From contig CAKORS010000009.1 in the NCBI GenBank assembly GCA_934101605.1, positions 1-24,374 of the forward strand: 24,374 bases of DNA, in the 5' to 3' direction. The notes beneath the pieces were generated by a model. That model was not told where the DNA came from. It was given only the letters and a program-made list of their open reading frames with translations, and did not search any database. Source of the stretch: an uncultured Bacilli bacterium. Lineage in GTDB: Bacteria; Bacillota_I; Bacilli_A; RF39; UBA660. The position numbers were made by a program, and so were the translations under genes. Below, in pieces: positions 6,342-14,730 of this stretch (within the stretch, counting starts at the first letter, position 1; each line of letters starts with the position of its first letter).

Positions 6342-9149
6342 CTACAATATTTTATTTAAGTATTCTCCTGTATATGAATTAGGACATTTTGCAACTTCTT
6401 CTGGTGTTCCAGTTGCAACGATTGTTCCACCATTTGTTCCGCCATCTGGTCCTAAATCTATGATATAGTCTGCTACTTTAATCATATCAAGATTGTGTTC
6501 AATTACTATAACACTATCTCCATTATCTACTATTCTATTTATAATTTCAAGAAGCTTCTTTATGTCTTCTGAATGAAGACCTGTTGTAGGCTCATCCATT
6601 ATAAACACTGTTTTTCCTGTAGGTTTTTTTTGTAATTCTTTTGCTAGTTTTACACGTGATGCTTCTCCTCCAGATAAAGTCGGAGCAGATTGACCTAATT
6701 TTATATAACCTAAACCAACATCTTCAAGAACTTGAAGTTGTTTTTTTATTTTAGGAATTTTATCAAAGAATTTCAAAGCTTCTGATACTCTCATATCTAA
6801 TACTTCTGAAATATTTTTTTCTTTAAATTTAATTTTTAGTGATTCACTATTATATCTTTTTCCACCACATACTTCACAAGGAACATATACATCTGGTAAA
6901 AAATGCATCTCTATTCTTTTTACTCCATCACCACGACAAGCTTCACATCTTCCACCTTTTACATTAAAAGAGAATCTAGATTTATCATATCCTAACATTT
7001 TAGCTTCTTTAGTGGTTGTAAATAAATCTCTTATATCATCAAACACTCCAGTGTATGTAGCTGGATTACTTCTTGGTGTTCTTCCTATTGGATCTTGAGA
7101 GATAAATACTACTTTATCTATATTTTCCATTCCTTTTATTTCTTTATGATTACCTGGTTTATATTTTGATTTATATATTTTTTTTGCTAGACTCTTGTAT
7201 AATATTTCATTTATTAATGTTGATTTACCTGAACCTGATACTCCAGTTACACATGTAAATGTTCCTAAAGGTATTTTTACTGTAACATTTTTAAGATTGT
7301 TTTCTTTTGCTTTGACAATTTCTAAATACTTTTTATTGCCTTTTCTTCTTTTTTTAGGAACTTCAATACATCTTTTTCCACTTAAATATTGTCCGGTAAT
7401 ACTATTTTCGTTATTAGCCACTTCTTCTGGTGTTCCTTTAGCCATTATGTATCCACCTTGCTCTCCAGCGCGTGGTCCTACATCAACTAAATAATCAGCA
7501 TGTCTCATTGTATCTATATCATGTTCTACCACTACTAATGTATTACCTAAATCTCTCATTTTTAACATAGATGCGATAAGTTTATCATTGTCTTTTTGAT
7601 GCAATCCTATGCTAGGTTCATCTAATACATAAAGTATTCCTGTAAGACCAGTTCCAATTTGTGTTGCCAATCTTATTCTTTGTGATTCCCCTCCTGATAA
7701 AGTTCCGGCTGTTCTATTAAGTGTTAGATAATCTAATCCTACATCCATTAGAAATGTTAATCTTAATTTTAATTCTTTTAGTAATAATTCTGCTATTTTA
7801 GCTTGTTCTTCAGTTAGTTTTATTTTATTTACAAAATTAAGTAATTCTTTAACACTCATGCATGTTACTTCATATATGTTTTTTCCATTAATCAAAACTG
7901 ATAAAACTTCTTCTTTAAGTCTTGAACCATGACATGTAGGACATACAAGTTCAATCATATAACCTTCTATCCAAGTTCTTATCCATTCACTTGTTGTTTC
8001 CATATATCTTCTTTCAAGATTATTTATTATTCCTTCGTAAACTCCTAGGCTGTTATTTATATTTCCACTTTTACTTTTATAATTAAATCTTATTACTTCA
8101 TTATTTCCATATAAAATAATATTAAGTTCATCTTCAGTTAGATCCTTGATTGGTTTTGATAAATCTATATTATAGTGATTACAACAACATTCTAATCTTT
8201 TATAATACATATTATCATTATCGTCTCCTAAAGTTTTAATTCCTCCATCTTTTATAGAAATATTTTTATCTGGCATAATTAAATCTTTATCTATAACTAA
8301 TTTAACTCCTAATCCCTTACATGAAGGACAAGCTCCATAAGGTGTATTGAAATGAAAAATTCTTGGTTCTAATTCTTTTAATGAGAAGTCACAATGTGTA
8401 CAAGCAAATTTTTCTGAAAATAATAGTTTTTCTTTTCCTACTACATCTATTAAAACTTTACCATCAGCAAGTTTAGTTGCTACTTCTATAGCTTCAAATA
8501 ATCTTGATCTAATATCTTCTTTTATGACTAATCTATCTATTACAACTTCTATGTTATGCTTTTTTGTTTTAGAAAGATTTATTTCTTCTTCTAAGTCATA
8601 TTGTTTATCATCAATTATTACTCTTATATAACCATCTTTTTTTAAATCCTCTAATAAGTCTTTAAATGTTCCTTTTTTTCCTTCTACAACAGGAGCCATT
8701 ATAATTATTTTAGTTCCTAATTCTAAATCTAAAACTTTATTTGTTATTTCTTCTATACTTTGACTTTTTATTGGGATTTTGTGTTTTGGACAGAATGGTG
8801 TTCCTACGCGTGCAAATAATACTCCTAAATAGTCATATATTTCTGTTACTGTTCCTACTGTTGATCTTGGATTGTTATTGGTTGTTTTTTGATCTATTGA
8901 TATTGTTGGAGATAATCCTTCAATTGAATCAACATCTGGTTTTTTTATTCCTCCAAAAAATTGTTTAGCATAATTTGACTGTGCATCTAAAAATCTTCTT
9001 GAACCTTCTTCACATAATGTATCAAATGCTAATGAAGATTTTCCTGATCCTGATACTCCTGTCATAACAATTAATTTATTTTTAGGAAGCTCTAAATCTA
9101 TATTTTTTAAATTATTTTCTCTTGCGCCTTTTATAATTATTTTATCCAT
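6342..9149 (-). CDS. uvrA: Excinuclease ABC subunit A
   Basis: This 935-residue DNA damage sensor of nucleotide excision repair is a tandem ABC ATPase that loads UvrB onto lesions. The first Walker A, GVSGSGKSS, is at about 31-39 and its LSGGESQ signature near 482. The second Walker A, GVSGSGKST, is near 636 and its LSGGEAS signature near 822. Zinc-binding cysteine pairs appear as CTHC/CPSC (about 249 and 271) and CEAC/CEVC (about 730 and 756). An alternative GTG start three codons upstream is rejected because AAAGGTGG sits at that point and serves the ATG. The gene is not paired with uvrB, as is common, but lies about 3.5 kb away and is followed by lgt. Confidence 0.98.
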   Translation of the reverse strand: MDKIIIKGARENNLKNIDLELPKNKLIVMTGVSGSGKSSLAFDTLCEEGSRRFLDAQSNYAKQFFGGIKKPDVDSIEGLSPTISIDQKTTNNNPRSTVGTVTEIYDYLGVLFARVGTPFCPKHKIPIKSQSIEEITNKVLDLELGTKIIIMAPVVEGKKGTFKDLLEDLKKDGYIRVIIDDKQYDLEEEINLSKTKKHNIEVVIDRLVIKEDIRSRLFEAIEVATKLADGKVLIDVVGKEKLLFSEKFACTHCDFSLKELEPRIFHFNTPYGACPSCKGLGVKLVIDKDLIMPDKNISIKDGGIKTLGDDNDNMYYKRLECCCNHYNIDLSKPIKDLTEDELNIILYGNNEVIRFNYKSKSGNINNSLGVYEGIINNLERRYMETTSEWIRTWIEGYMIELVCPTCHGSRLKEEVLSVLINGKNIYEVTCMSVKELLNFVNKIKLTEEQAKIAELLLKELKLRLTFLMDVGLDYLTLNRTAGTLSGGESQRIRLATQIGTGLTGILYVLDEPSIGLHQKDNDKLIASMLKMRDLGNTLVVVEHDIDTMRHADYLVDVGPRAGEQGGYIMAKGTPEEVANNENSITGQYLSGKRCIEVPKKRRKGNKKYLEIVKAKENNLKNVTVKIPLGTFTCVTGVSGSGKSTLINEILYKSLAKKIYKSKYKPGNHKEIKGMENIDKVVFISQDPIGRTPRSNPATYTGVFDDIRDLFTTTKEAKMLGYDKSRFSFNVKGGRCEACRGDGVKRIEMHFLPDVYVPCEVCGGKRYNSESLKIKFKEKNISEVLDMRVSEALKFFDKIPKIKKQLQVLEDVGLGYIKLGQSAPTLSGGEASRVKLAKELQKKPTGKTVFIMDEPTTGLHSEDIKKLLEIINRIVDNGDSVIVIEHNLDMIKVADYIIDLGPDGGTNGGTIVATGTPEEVAKCPNSYTGEYLNKIL

Positions 9150-9187
9150 ATATACCACCTTTTGTTTTCATATTATACAACTTTTAT

Positions 9188-9203
9188 CACTATTTTTATA
9201 GTG
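9188..9203. repeat. Short inverted repeat in the uvrA leader
   Basis: CACTAT, TTTT, ATAGTG forms a perfect 6 bp hairpin between the predicted uvrA promoter and its ribosome-binding site. It lacks a downstream T run on the minus strand, so it is not an obvious terminator. It could be an operator or an mRNA 5' stem. Confidence 0.4.
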
Positions 9204-9221
9204 GTAATTTTTTACTTTTTT

Positions 9222-9250
9222 ATTATATCAAACGTTTGTTTTTAAATCAA
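9222..9250 (-). promoter_or_regulatory. Promoter of uvrA-lgt
   Basis: The minus strand shows TTGATT, a 17 nt spacer and a perfect TATAAT. The spacer contains the perfect palindrome CAAACGTTTG (9229-9238), a possible operator. No Bacillus-type LexA box (GAAC, 4 nt, GTTC) is present. Confidence 0.65.
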
Positions 9251-9251
9251 T

Positions 9252-9282
9252 ATAAAAATAGCTATCAACATTTTTGTTAATA
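9252..9282 (-). terminator. Terminator of the pssA-psd unit
   Basis: The minus strand has TATTAACA, loop AAAA, TGTTGATA (8 bp with one G-U pair), then a T-rich tail. It lies immediately after the last gene of the phospholipid unit and just before the uvrA promoter. Confidence 0.55.
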
Positions 9283-9283
9283 T

Positions 9284-9757
9284 CTATTTATTGTTACTTT
9301 CATATATTAAAGCTTCATATATTATATCTGTTAAATAATTACTTGGCTCTATTGGATATTTTTCCATTATCTTATTAAAAACATCTTCTTTATATTCTAA
9401 ATTTAGATATGGATATACTAATTTCTTTTCGTTATTTATTTCTTTTAAATAATCTATTGTATATGTATCATCAATTAATAAAATAGGTAAATCTTGTGCC
9501 CATTTTTTAAACGCATCTTTTATTTGTTTAGATGTTGATACATAATTAAAGTTTTCTTTATCATAACTTGTCATATTTTTTAAATCTTCATTAGTTACTT
9601 TATTTTCATCAAGTCTATAATCAAATCTTGATATGAGTTTTAAACCTTCAAGTTTTAATGCTGAAAGTTGTATTATGTTTCCTGTTCTACTATCCATTTT
9701 ATCTGGTATTAGTTCTAATATTATATATTTATTTTTTTCTTTTTCCAATTTGTTCAC
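9284..9757 (-). CDS. Hypothetical protein, degenerate DnaQ-fold exonuclease-like
   Basis: This is a 157-residue soluble protein with no clear family match. Its layout follows the DEDD exonuclease (DnaQ/RNase T) fold. YIILELIPDKMD occupies the place of the usual FDxETTGxD motif, and IIQLSALKLEGLKLISRFDY the place of the second strand pair. LLIDDTYTIDYL stands where HNAxFDxxFL is expected, and NYLTDIIYEAL where the HxALDDA motif is expected. The first motif Asp and Glu and the last His are absent, so catalysis looks lost. The reading frame overlaps the end of psd by about 29 nt. The likely start is GTG (9757) or a nearby TTG, and no good ribosome-binding site is seen, so the start is uncertain. 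Being last in a phosphatidylserine pathway operon gives no obvious role. Confidence 0.6.
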   Translation of the reverse strand: MNKLEKEKNKYIILELIPDKMDSRTGNIIQLSALKLEGLKLISRFDYRLDENKVTNEDLKNMTSYDKENFNYVSTSKQIKDAFKKWAQDLPILLIDDTYTIDYLKEINNEKKLVYPYLNLEYKEDVFNKIMEKYPIEPSNYLTDIIYEALIYESNNK

Positions 9758-10589
9758 CCATAAATATTTGTGTTTCTATATTTTCATTTGAATTTTTTAA
9801 AATATCTTTATCTATTTCTATAATATTATTTTTTATTAACAATATTATAGTTGATCCTCCAAATGAAAAATATCCTTTTTCTTCGCCTTTTATAAATTCA
9901 TTTAGATTTCTATTATGAATTTTACCTACGTTTAAGGCTCCTACTTCTATGTATGATATATCATCAAAATTCTCTGTTTTTAAGTTATTTACTACTCTAT
10001 CATTTTCTGTAAATACTTTGTATTTTGTATATGCTATTTCTTGAACTGTATGTAATTTCCCTTCTATATGATATGAATTAGTATATTTACCTTTATCAGG
10101 AAAAATATAATGATGATAATCATCCGGACATAATCTAAATATTAAGCACATTCCATTTCTATATTTAGATGCTTCTTCTTTATTTTTTAACAATTCTTCA
10201 ATACTATAGTTTGTATTTTTTACTTTTATAATTAAATCTTCTGTTATGTTGTATACTTTAAGTTTAGAATCTGCAACGGATATAAATATATCTTTGTTTT
10301 TATTTATTTTTCGTTTTGTTTGTTTTATTTTTCTTATAAAAAAATCATTAAATGATTTATATTGTTTTTTTTCATAATCTTCTAGATTTATATTATTTTT
10401 ATTAACAAAATTGTTAATAAATAAATTTGATAGTTTTGTATTTGTTAAAAAGCCAAATAGTTTTGATATTGGTTTTGTAATAATAATTTTTAATATAAAT
10501 CTACCAATAATGGTGTTATATAAAAATCTTAATGATTTATTCTCTTTAACTTCTATATATTTTTTTTCTTTTCTTAAATATATTTTCAT
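9729..10589 (-). CDS. psd: Phosphatidylserine decarboxylase proenzyme
   Basis: This 286-residue enzyme converts phosphatidylserine to phosphatidylethanolamine at the membrane using a self-generated pyruvoyl group. The autocleavage motif is GGST at 244-247 (the LGST/GGST class), which would split the chain before Ser246. DYHHYIFPD at 157-165 and the Asp in SVADSKL (about 107) match the conserved His and Asp of the self-cleavage triad. Its ATG overlaps the pssA TGA (ATGA), so the two consecutive pathway enzymes are translationally coupled. The N-terminal extension is lysine-rich with a weakly hydrophobic stretch near 24-48. The presence of pssA and psd predicts phosphatidylethanolamine in this membrane. 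Confidence 0.95.
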   Translation of the reverse strand: MKIYLRKEKKYIEVKENKSLRFLYNTIIGRFILKIIITKPISKLFGFLTNTKLSNLFINNFVNKNNINLEDYEKKQYKSFNDFFIRKIKQTKRKINKNKDIFISVADSKLKVYNITEDLIIKVKNTNYSIEELLKNKEEASKYRNGMCLIFRLCPDDYHHYIFPDKGKYTNSYHIEGKLHTVQEIAYTKYKVFTENDRVVNNLKTENFDDISYIEVGALNVGKIHNRNLNEFIKGEEKGYFSFGGSTIILLIKNNIIEIDKDILKNSNENIETQIFMGEQIGKRKK

Positions 10590-11239
10590 AATCTAAATCC
10601 GAACTTAAGTAAGATATATCCAAGAACAAGTGCTCCTACTGCAAAAATATATGACCAAAAAGATTCTGGTTTTCTTAATTTAAAGTTTAATATAAATAAA
10701 AGTCCTGTAAATGCTAAAACCATTGTATATAAAACATGGAATTGTGGTAAAAACATAAAATATTTTGCAATATAAAATATTGGTAGTATTATTGCAGATG
10801 ATGTTACTGGTAATCCTGAGTAGTATTTCATTTTTTCTTCTTTTGATTCATTTGCTTTAACATTGAAATATGCTAATCTAATGATTCCTGCTAAAGAGTA
10901 GAATACATATATTATAATATTAAACCACTTTGTAAGCCCCATACCATATAAAATAATAACTGGTAATATTACAAATGATATTGTGTCCGCTAAAGAATCA
11001 ATTTGTATTCCAAATTCTTTTTCTTCTTTATCTCTTTTACATGCCCTTGCAACTTTACCATCAAAGGCATCACATACACCTGAAAACATTAAACATATAA
11101 GGGCCTGTGTTGTCATATGATTAATTCCATAAATTATCCCTAATACACCTGACACTACTCCTAAGTAAGTTATAAATACTGATAGTTTATAATATCCTAT
11201 AAACATTTTTGTTTCTTTTAGTTCTCTTAATCTTTTCAT
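10586..11239 (-). CDS. pssA: CDP-diacylglycerol--serine O-phosphatidyltransferase
   Basis: This 217-residue integral membrane enzyme makes phosphatidylserine from CDP-diacylglycerol and serine. The CDP-alcohol phosphotransferase signature is complete: D57 and D60-G in DAFDGKVAR (57-65), then FGIQIDSLADTISF with G77, D81 and D85, the metal-binding aspartates. About six hydrophobic segments follow the usual plan. The ATG is 3 nt after the preceding HD-domain gene, whose 3' end carries the AAGGAG site, and it is coupled to psd downstream. Confidence 0.95.
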   Translation of the reverse strand: MKRLRELKETKMFIGYYKLSVFITYLGVVSGVLGIIYGINHMTTQALICLMFSGVCDAFDGKVARACKRDKEEKEFGIQIDSLADTISFVILPVIILYGMGLTKWFNIIIYVFYSLAGIIRLAYFNVKANESKEEKMKYYSGLPVTSSAIILPIFYIAKYFMFLPQFHVLYTMVLAFTGLLFILNFKLRKPESFWSYIFAVGALVLGYILLKFGFRL

Positions 11240-11242
11240 GAT

Positions 11243-11818
11243 TTACTCCTTAATATTATTATTTTCATCAAATTCTACATTTATAAATTTTCTACTAGCT
11301 AAATAGTCACAAATATGAACAAATATTTGGAATTTAGTCCTTGGTTTTGGTAATACTACATCACTATAGGCATTGGTATTCCACTCTCCCATGTGTGATG
11401 CTATGGCGTTTATTAAAAATTTTACTTCTATATCTGTAAATGTTGTTTTAACTTGATTTTCTTTTATTAGTTTTCCCGCTAATAAGGGATGATCAAATCT
11501 TGTATATTTTTCTCTTGGATTTCCTAATTTCATAGAATCATGAAGTATTAATGCTATTAACATTAAATCTTTTTCTCTGTTAGAAAAATAATCTTTCATA
11601 CATTCTAGTGATAAAACTTCTTTTCCTATTCTAACAGCAACTTTTGTATGTCTTATTAATCCTTGTTCTCCTAGAGCAAATTTAGGATGGTATTTTCCTG
11701 TTGATGATGCCTCTACTTCATAAAAGTAATCCGGAACTAAATCTAGTAATATATTTAAATTATTTCTATAATTTTCATTTTTAATAAATTCTATTTCTGT
11801 TTTAAATACTTCTTTCAT
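11243..11818 (-). CDS. HD-domain hydrolase-like protein
   Basis: This 191-residue soluble protein has the HD superfamily metal-ligand pattern: H57, H93-D94 in ALILHDSMKLG, then H110, H142 in IASHMGEWN, and a later Asp in VHICDYLAS near 173. Such proteins are usually phosphohydrolases acting on nucleotides or similar substrates; the substrate here is unknown. The ATG at 11818 is supported by AGGAG 6 nt upstream; a TTG two codons earlier is rejected. It is the first gene of the unit leading into pssA and psd, so a lipid-precursor or nucleotide housekeeping role is possible, but that is only context. Confidence 0.85.
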   Translation of the reverse strand: MKEVFKTEIEFIKNENYRNNLNILLDLVPDYFYEVEASSTGKYHPKFALGEQGLIRHTKVAVRIGKEVLSLECMKDYFSNREKDLMLIALILHDSMKLGNPREKYTRFDHPLLAGKLIKENQVKTTFTDIEVKFLINAIASHMGEWNTNAYSDVVLPKPRTKFQIFVHICDYLASRKFINVEFDENNNIKE

Positions 11819-11850
11819 AAACAACTCCTACTGGTATTTTAACATATTTT

Positions 11851-11883
11851 AAAAAAATAAGAAATGCATTTAGCATTTCTTAT
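11851..11883 (-). terminator. Rho-independent terminator after the DUF1287 gene
   Basis: The minus strand has ATAAGAAATGC, loop TAAAT, GCATTTCTTAT (11 bp perfect stem), then ATTTTTTT. The stem includes the stop codon of the upstream gene. This is the strongest terminator in the window. Confidence 0.85.
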
Positions 11884-12629
11884 AAAGATTTGATTAGTTT
11901 TTCTAATTTTTTATTATATGTAAATCTATAGTGACCTGTTACTTTCATATCTGTTATTTCTAGTCTGTCTTCTTCTTTTTCTTCTTGTGTTTCATCTCTA
12001 TTTTGAATTAAGTATGGTATACCTTTTATATTTCTTTTATCTGATACCATAGCAATATGCTCATCACCATTGAAAGTTAAAATATCTCCTGGATTAAATT
12101 CCATTACTTCTTCTATATCTGTTGTTAAGGATTTGACATATTTTTCAAAGAATATTTGTTGATTACCAACACGTCTAAAATCAATGTTTTGATCTATTAT
12201 TTCTATATTATATTCTTCTTTATTTTCTTCTATATCTTTATCTATCATATTTTTTAAATTATATCCAGCATTATCTATTGCAAACCATACTGTATCAGTA
12301 CATACTCCTTCTCCTTCATCAGGATATCCACCAGCATAATATTTATTAGTATATTGAGGATTTTTTTTGGCAAATTCTTTTAGTCCTATTAAAATATCTG
12401 TATAATCATCTTTTCCATTGTTATTATAATCTGTGTCACTTTTCTTATCTAAAAAACCAAAATCATATGCATAATAATAATCTTCTTCATGATGTTCTAC
12501 TGGAGTAAATTTTTTATTTGATAAATATACATATCTTACTGTATCTGCTGTTACAAAGAATAATGCTATACACACTATAAGTAATAAAGCTTTTTTACTT
12601 TTCTTTTTTAACCTTCTTTTCTTAGCCAT
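11880..12629 (-). CDS. DUF1287 (NlpC/P60-like) exported protein with EF-hand-like loop
   Basis: This is a 249-residue protein with a basic N terminus and one hydrophobic segment (about 14-30), so it is secreted or membrane-anchored outside the cell. The C-terminal domain matches DUF1287: YYAGGYPDEGEGVCTDTVW with candidate nucleophile C110, FNPGDILTFNGDEHIAMVSD with H191, and a closing TGHYRF motif. DUF1287 belongs to the papain-like NlpC/P60 group, so a cell-wall peptidase or amidase activity is likely but unproven. Before that domain, residues 67-78 (DYNNNGKDDYTD) follow the EF-hand/dockerin calcium-loop spacing with acidic or Asn ligands at 1, 3, 5, 9 and 12. It is transcribed alone, with its own promoter and terminator. 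Confidence 0.85.
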   Translation of the reverse strand: MAKKRRLKKKSKKALLLIVCIALFFVTADTVRYVYLSNKKFTPVEHHEEDYYYAYDFGFLDKKSDTDYNNNGKDDYTDILIGLKEFAKKNPQYTNKYYAGGYPDEGEGVCTDTVWFAIDNAGYNLKNMIDKDIEENKEEYNIEIIDQNIDFRRVGNQQIFFEKYVKSLTTDIEEVMEFNPGDILTFNGDEHIAMVSDKRNIKGIPYLIQNRDETQEEKEEDRLEITDMKVTGHYRFTYNKKLEKLIKSL

Positions 12630-12653
12630 AATAATCCCTTCTATCGTAATTTC

Positions 12654-12682
12654 ATTTTATCAGTTTTAGTATTTATTTGCAA
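12654..12682 (-). promoter_or_regulatory. Promoter of the DUF1287 gene
   Basis: The minus strand reads TTGCAA, a 17 nt spacer, TAAAAT. The -35 box lies within the perfect 12 nt palindrome TATTTGCAAATA (12674-12685), which could be an operator. Confidence 0.55.
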
Positions 12683-12695
12683 ATAGTAGGTATTA

Positions 12696-14636
12696 TTATT
12701 TTGTTTTTATTTCAAAAATTATGTCACGAAGTTCCATAGCTCTTTCAAAGTCTAGATTTTTAGCAGCTTCTTTCATTTCTTTTTCTAATCTATCTAGCAT
12801 TTTTTCATCTGGTATTTCTTGTTTTTTATCTTGTTTTTTGTTTTCATCAATATTTGAAATTAATTCTCTTATATCTTTTTTAATTGTATGTGGTATTATA
12901 TTATGTTTTTTATTATATTCTTCCTGTATTGCTCTTCTTCTTTGTGTTTCTTTTATGGCAAGATTCATACTGTCAGTTATTTTATCTGCATACATTATTA
13001 CATGACCATTTTCATTTCTAGCACATCTTCCTATAGTTTGAATTAATGATCTATGACTTCTTAGGAATCCTTCTTTATCTGCATCTAGTATTGCTATTAA
13101 ACTTACTTCTGGTATATCAAGACCTTCACGTAAAAGATTTATTCCTACTACACAGTCATATGTTCCGAGTCTTAATTCTCTTATTATTTTTAGACGTTCT
13201 AAGGTTTTTATTTCACTGTGAAGATATGCAACCTTTATATTTAAATCCTTTAGATAGCTAGTTAATTCTTCAGCCATTCTAATTGTAAGAGTTGTTATTA
13301 AAACTCTTTCGTTTTTTGCTATTCTATCATTTATTTCTCCAACTAAATCATCAATTTGGTTTTTACTAGGCCTTATTTCTATTGTAGGGTCAAGAAGTCC
13401 AGTTGGTCTTATTATTTGATCAACTACATTTTTAGAGTGCTCTAGTTCATAATCACCTGGAGTTGCAGAAACAAATATTACTTGATTTAATTTTTTTTCA
13501 AATTCTTCAAATTTAAGTGGTCTATTATCAAGTGCACTTGGAAGTCTAAATCCGAAATCTACTAATGTCTGTTTCCTTGCTCTATCTCCATTATACATTC
13601 CTCTTACTTGAGGTAATGTTACGTGAGATTCATCTATCATAAGCAAGAAATCATCCCCAAAGAAATCTATTAATGTTGATGGTGTTTCACCTTCTTTTCT
13701 TCCTGCTAAATGTCTTGAATAGTTTTCAACACCACTACAAAATCCTGTTTCCTCAAGCATCTCTATATCATAATTTGTTCTTTGTTCTAGTCTTTCCGCT
13801 TCTAATAATTTGTTATTATTTTTTAATTCTTCTAATCTACTTTTAAGTTCTATTTTTATATTTTCTATAGCTTTTTTTAATTTATCTTCACTTGTTACGA
13901 AATGAGATGCTGGGAATACTGTTATTGTCTTTTTTGTTGTTAGAATTGTTCCTGTTAAAGGATCTATTTCACAAATTCTATCAACTTCATCTCCAAATAG
14001 CTCAATTCTTATAGCTTTTGATTTTTCATTGTTTGGTATTATTTCTATAACATCTCCACGAACTCTGAAGGTTCCACGCTTAAAGTCTATATCATTTCTT
14101 TCATATAACATATTTATTAACAATTTTAATATTTCATCTCTATCTATTTTTTCTCCTACTTTAACAGTAAGTGTATTGTTTTTATATTCTTCCACTTCTC
14201 CTATACCATATATACAAGAGACAGATGCTACTACAATGACATCTTTGTAAGATATAAGTGAACTTGTAGCAGAGTGTCTTAATTCATCTATTTCATCATT
14301 TATTGATGAATCTTTTTCTATATATGTATCTGTTTGGGGAACATATGCTTCTGGTTGATAATAGTCATAGTAAGATACAAAATATTCTACGTGATTTTCA
14401 GGAAATAATTCTTTAAATTCTCCATATAATTGTCCTGCTAAAGTTTTATTATGAGCAAGTATTAATGTTGGTTTATTAACCTCTTTTATTACATTAGCCA
14501 TAGTAAATGTTTTACCTGATCCTGTTACACCTTGTAATACTTGAAATTTTTCTCCATTATTTATGCCATTTACTAATTTTTTTATTGCATCTGGCTGATC
14601 TCCAGTTGGTTTAAATTTTGAATTTAGTTTAAACAT
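12696..14636 (-). CDS. uvrB: Excinuclease ABC subunit B
   Basis: This 646-residue helicase-like subunit of nucleotide excision repair receives damaged DNA from UvrA and recruits UvrC. The Walker A GVTGSGKT is at 36-43. The damage-probing beta-hairpin region (YYDYYQPEAYVPQTDTYIE) lies near 88-106, the DEAD-type box DESH is near 333, and helicase motif VI is QTIGRCARN. The UvrC-binding UVR domain occupies about the last 40 residues (LDRLEKEMKEAAKNLDFERA). The length is normal and the start follows AGGAGG. It has its own promoter and no obvious LexA operator. Confidence 0.98.
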   Translation of the reverse strand: MFKLNSKFKPTGDQPDAIKKLVNGINNGEKFQVLQGVTGSGKTFTMANVIKEVNKPTLILAHNKTLAGQLYGEFKELFPENHVEYFVSYYDYYQPEAYVPQTDTYIEKDSSINDEIDELRHSATSSLISYKDVIVVASVSCIYGIGEVEEYKNNTLTVKVGEKIDRDEILKLLINMLYERNDIDFKRGTFRVRGDVIEIIPNNEKSKAIRIELFGDEVDRICEIDPLTGTILTTKKTITVFPASHFVTSEDKLKKAIENIKIELKSRLEELKNNNKLLEAERLEQRTNYDIEMLEETGFCSGVENYSRHLAGRKEGETPSTLIDFFGDDFLLMIDESHVTLPQVRGMYNGDRARKQTLVDFGFRLPSALDNRPLKFEEFEKKLNQVIFVSATPGDYELEHSKNVVDQIIRPTGLLDPTIEIRPSKNQIDDLVGEINDRIAKNERVLITTLTIRMAEELTSYLKDLNIKVAYLHSEIKTLERLKIIRELRLGTYDCVVGINLLREGLDIPEVSLIAILDADKEGFLRSHRSLIQTIGRCARNENGHVIMYADKITDSMNLAIKETQRRRAIQEEYNKKHNIIPHTIKKDIRELISNIDENKKQDKKQEIPDEKMLDRLEKEMKEAAKNLDFERAMELRDIIFEIKTK

Positions 14637-14664
14637 AATATTCCTCCTTTAAGATTTCAGTGAT

Positions 14665-14693
14665 AGCATAACATATTTTATTTTTTTATTCAA
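14665..14693 (-). promoter_or_regulatory. Promoter of uvrB
   Basis: The minus strand reads TTGAAT, a 17 nt A-rich spacer, TATGCT. It follows directly after the terminator of the preceding surface-protein unit. Confidence 0.55.
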
Positions 14694-14700
14694 TTTATTA

Positions 14701-14730
14701 TAAAAGGAACGGTATTAACTACCATTCCTT
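14701..14730 (-). terminator. Terminator of the dockerin/cohesin-like unit
   Basis: The minus strand has AAGGAATGGTA, a 5 nt loop, TACCGTTCCTT (11 bp stem with one G-U pair), then TTTTA. The stop codon of the cohesin-like gene is within the hairpin. Confidence 0.75.

Noticed and set aside
9150..9283. LexA/SOS box upstream of uvrA
   Set aside because: No GAAC-N4-GTTC pattern is present; the CAAACGTTTG palindrome has no spacer between its half sites.
12721..14250. Plus-strand open frames opposite uvrB
   Set aside because: They are low-complexity Leu/Ser/Phe-rich shadows of the uvrB codons.
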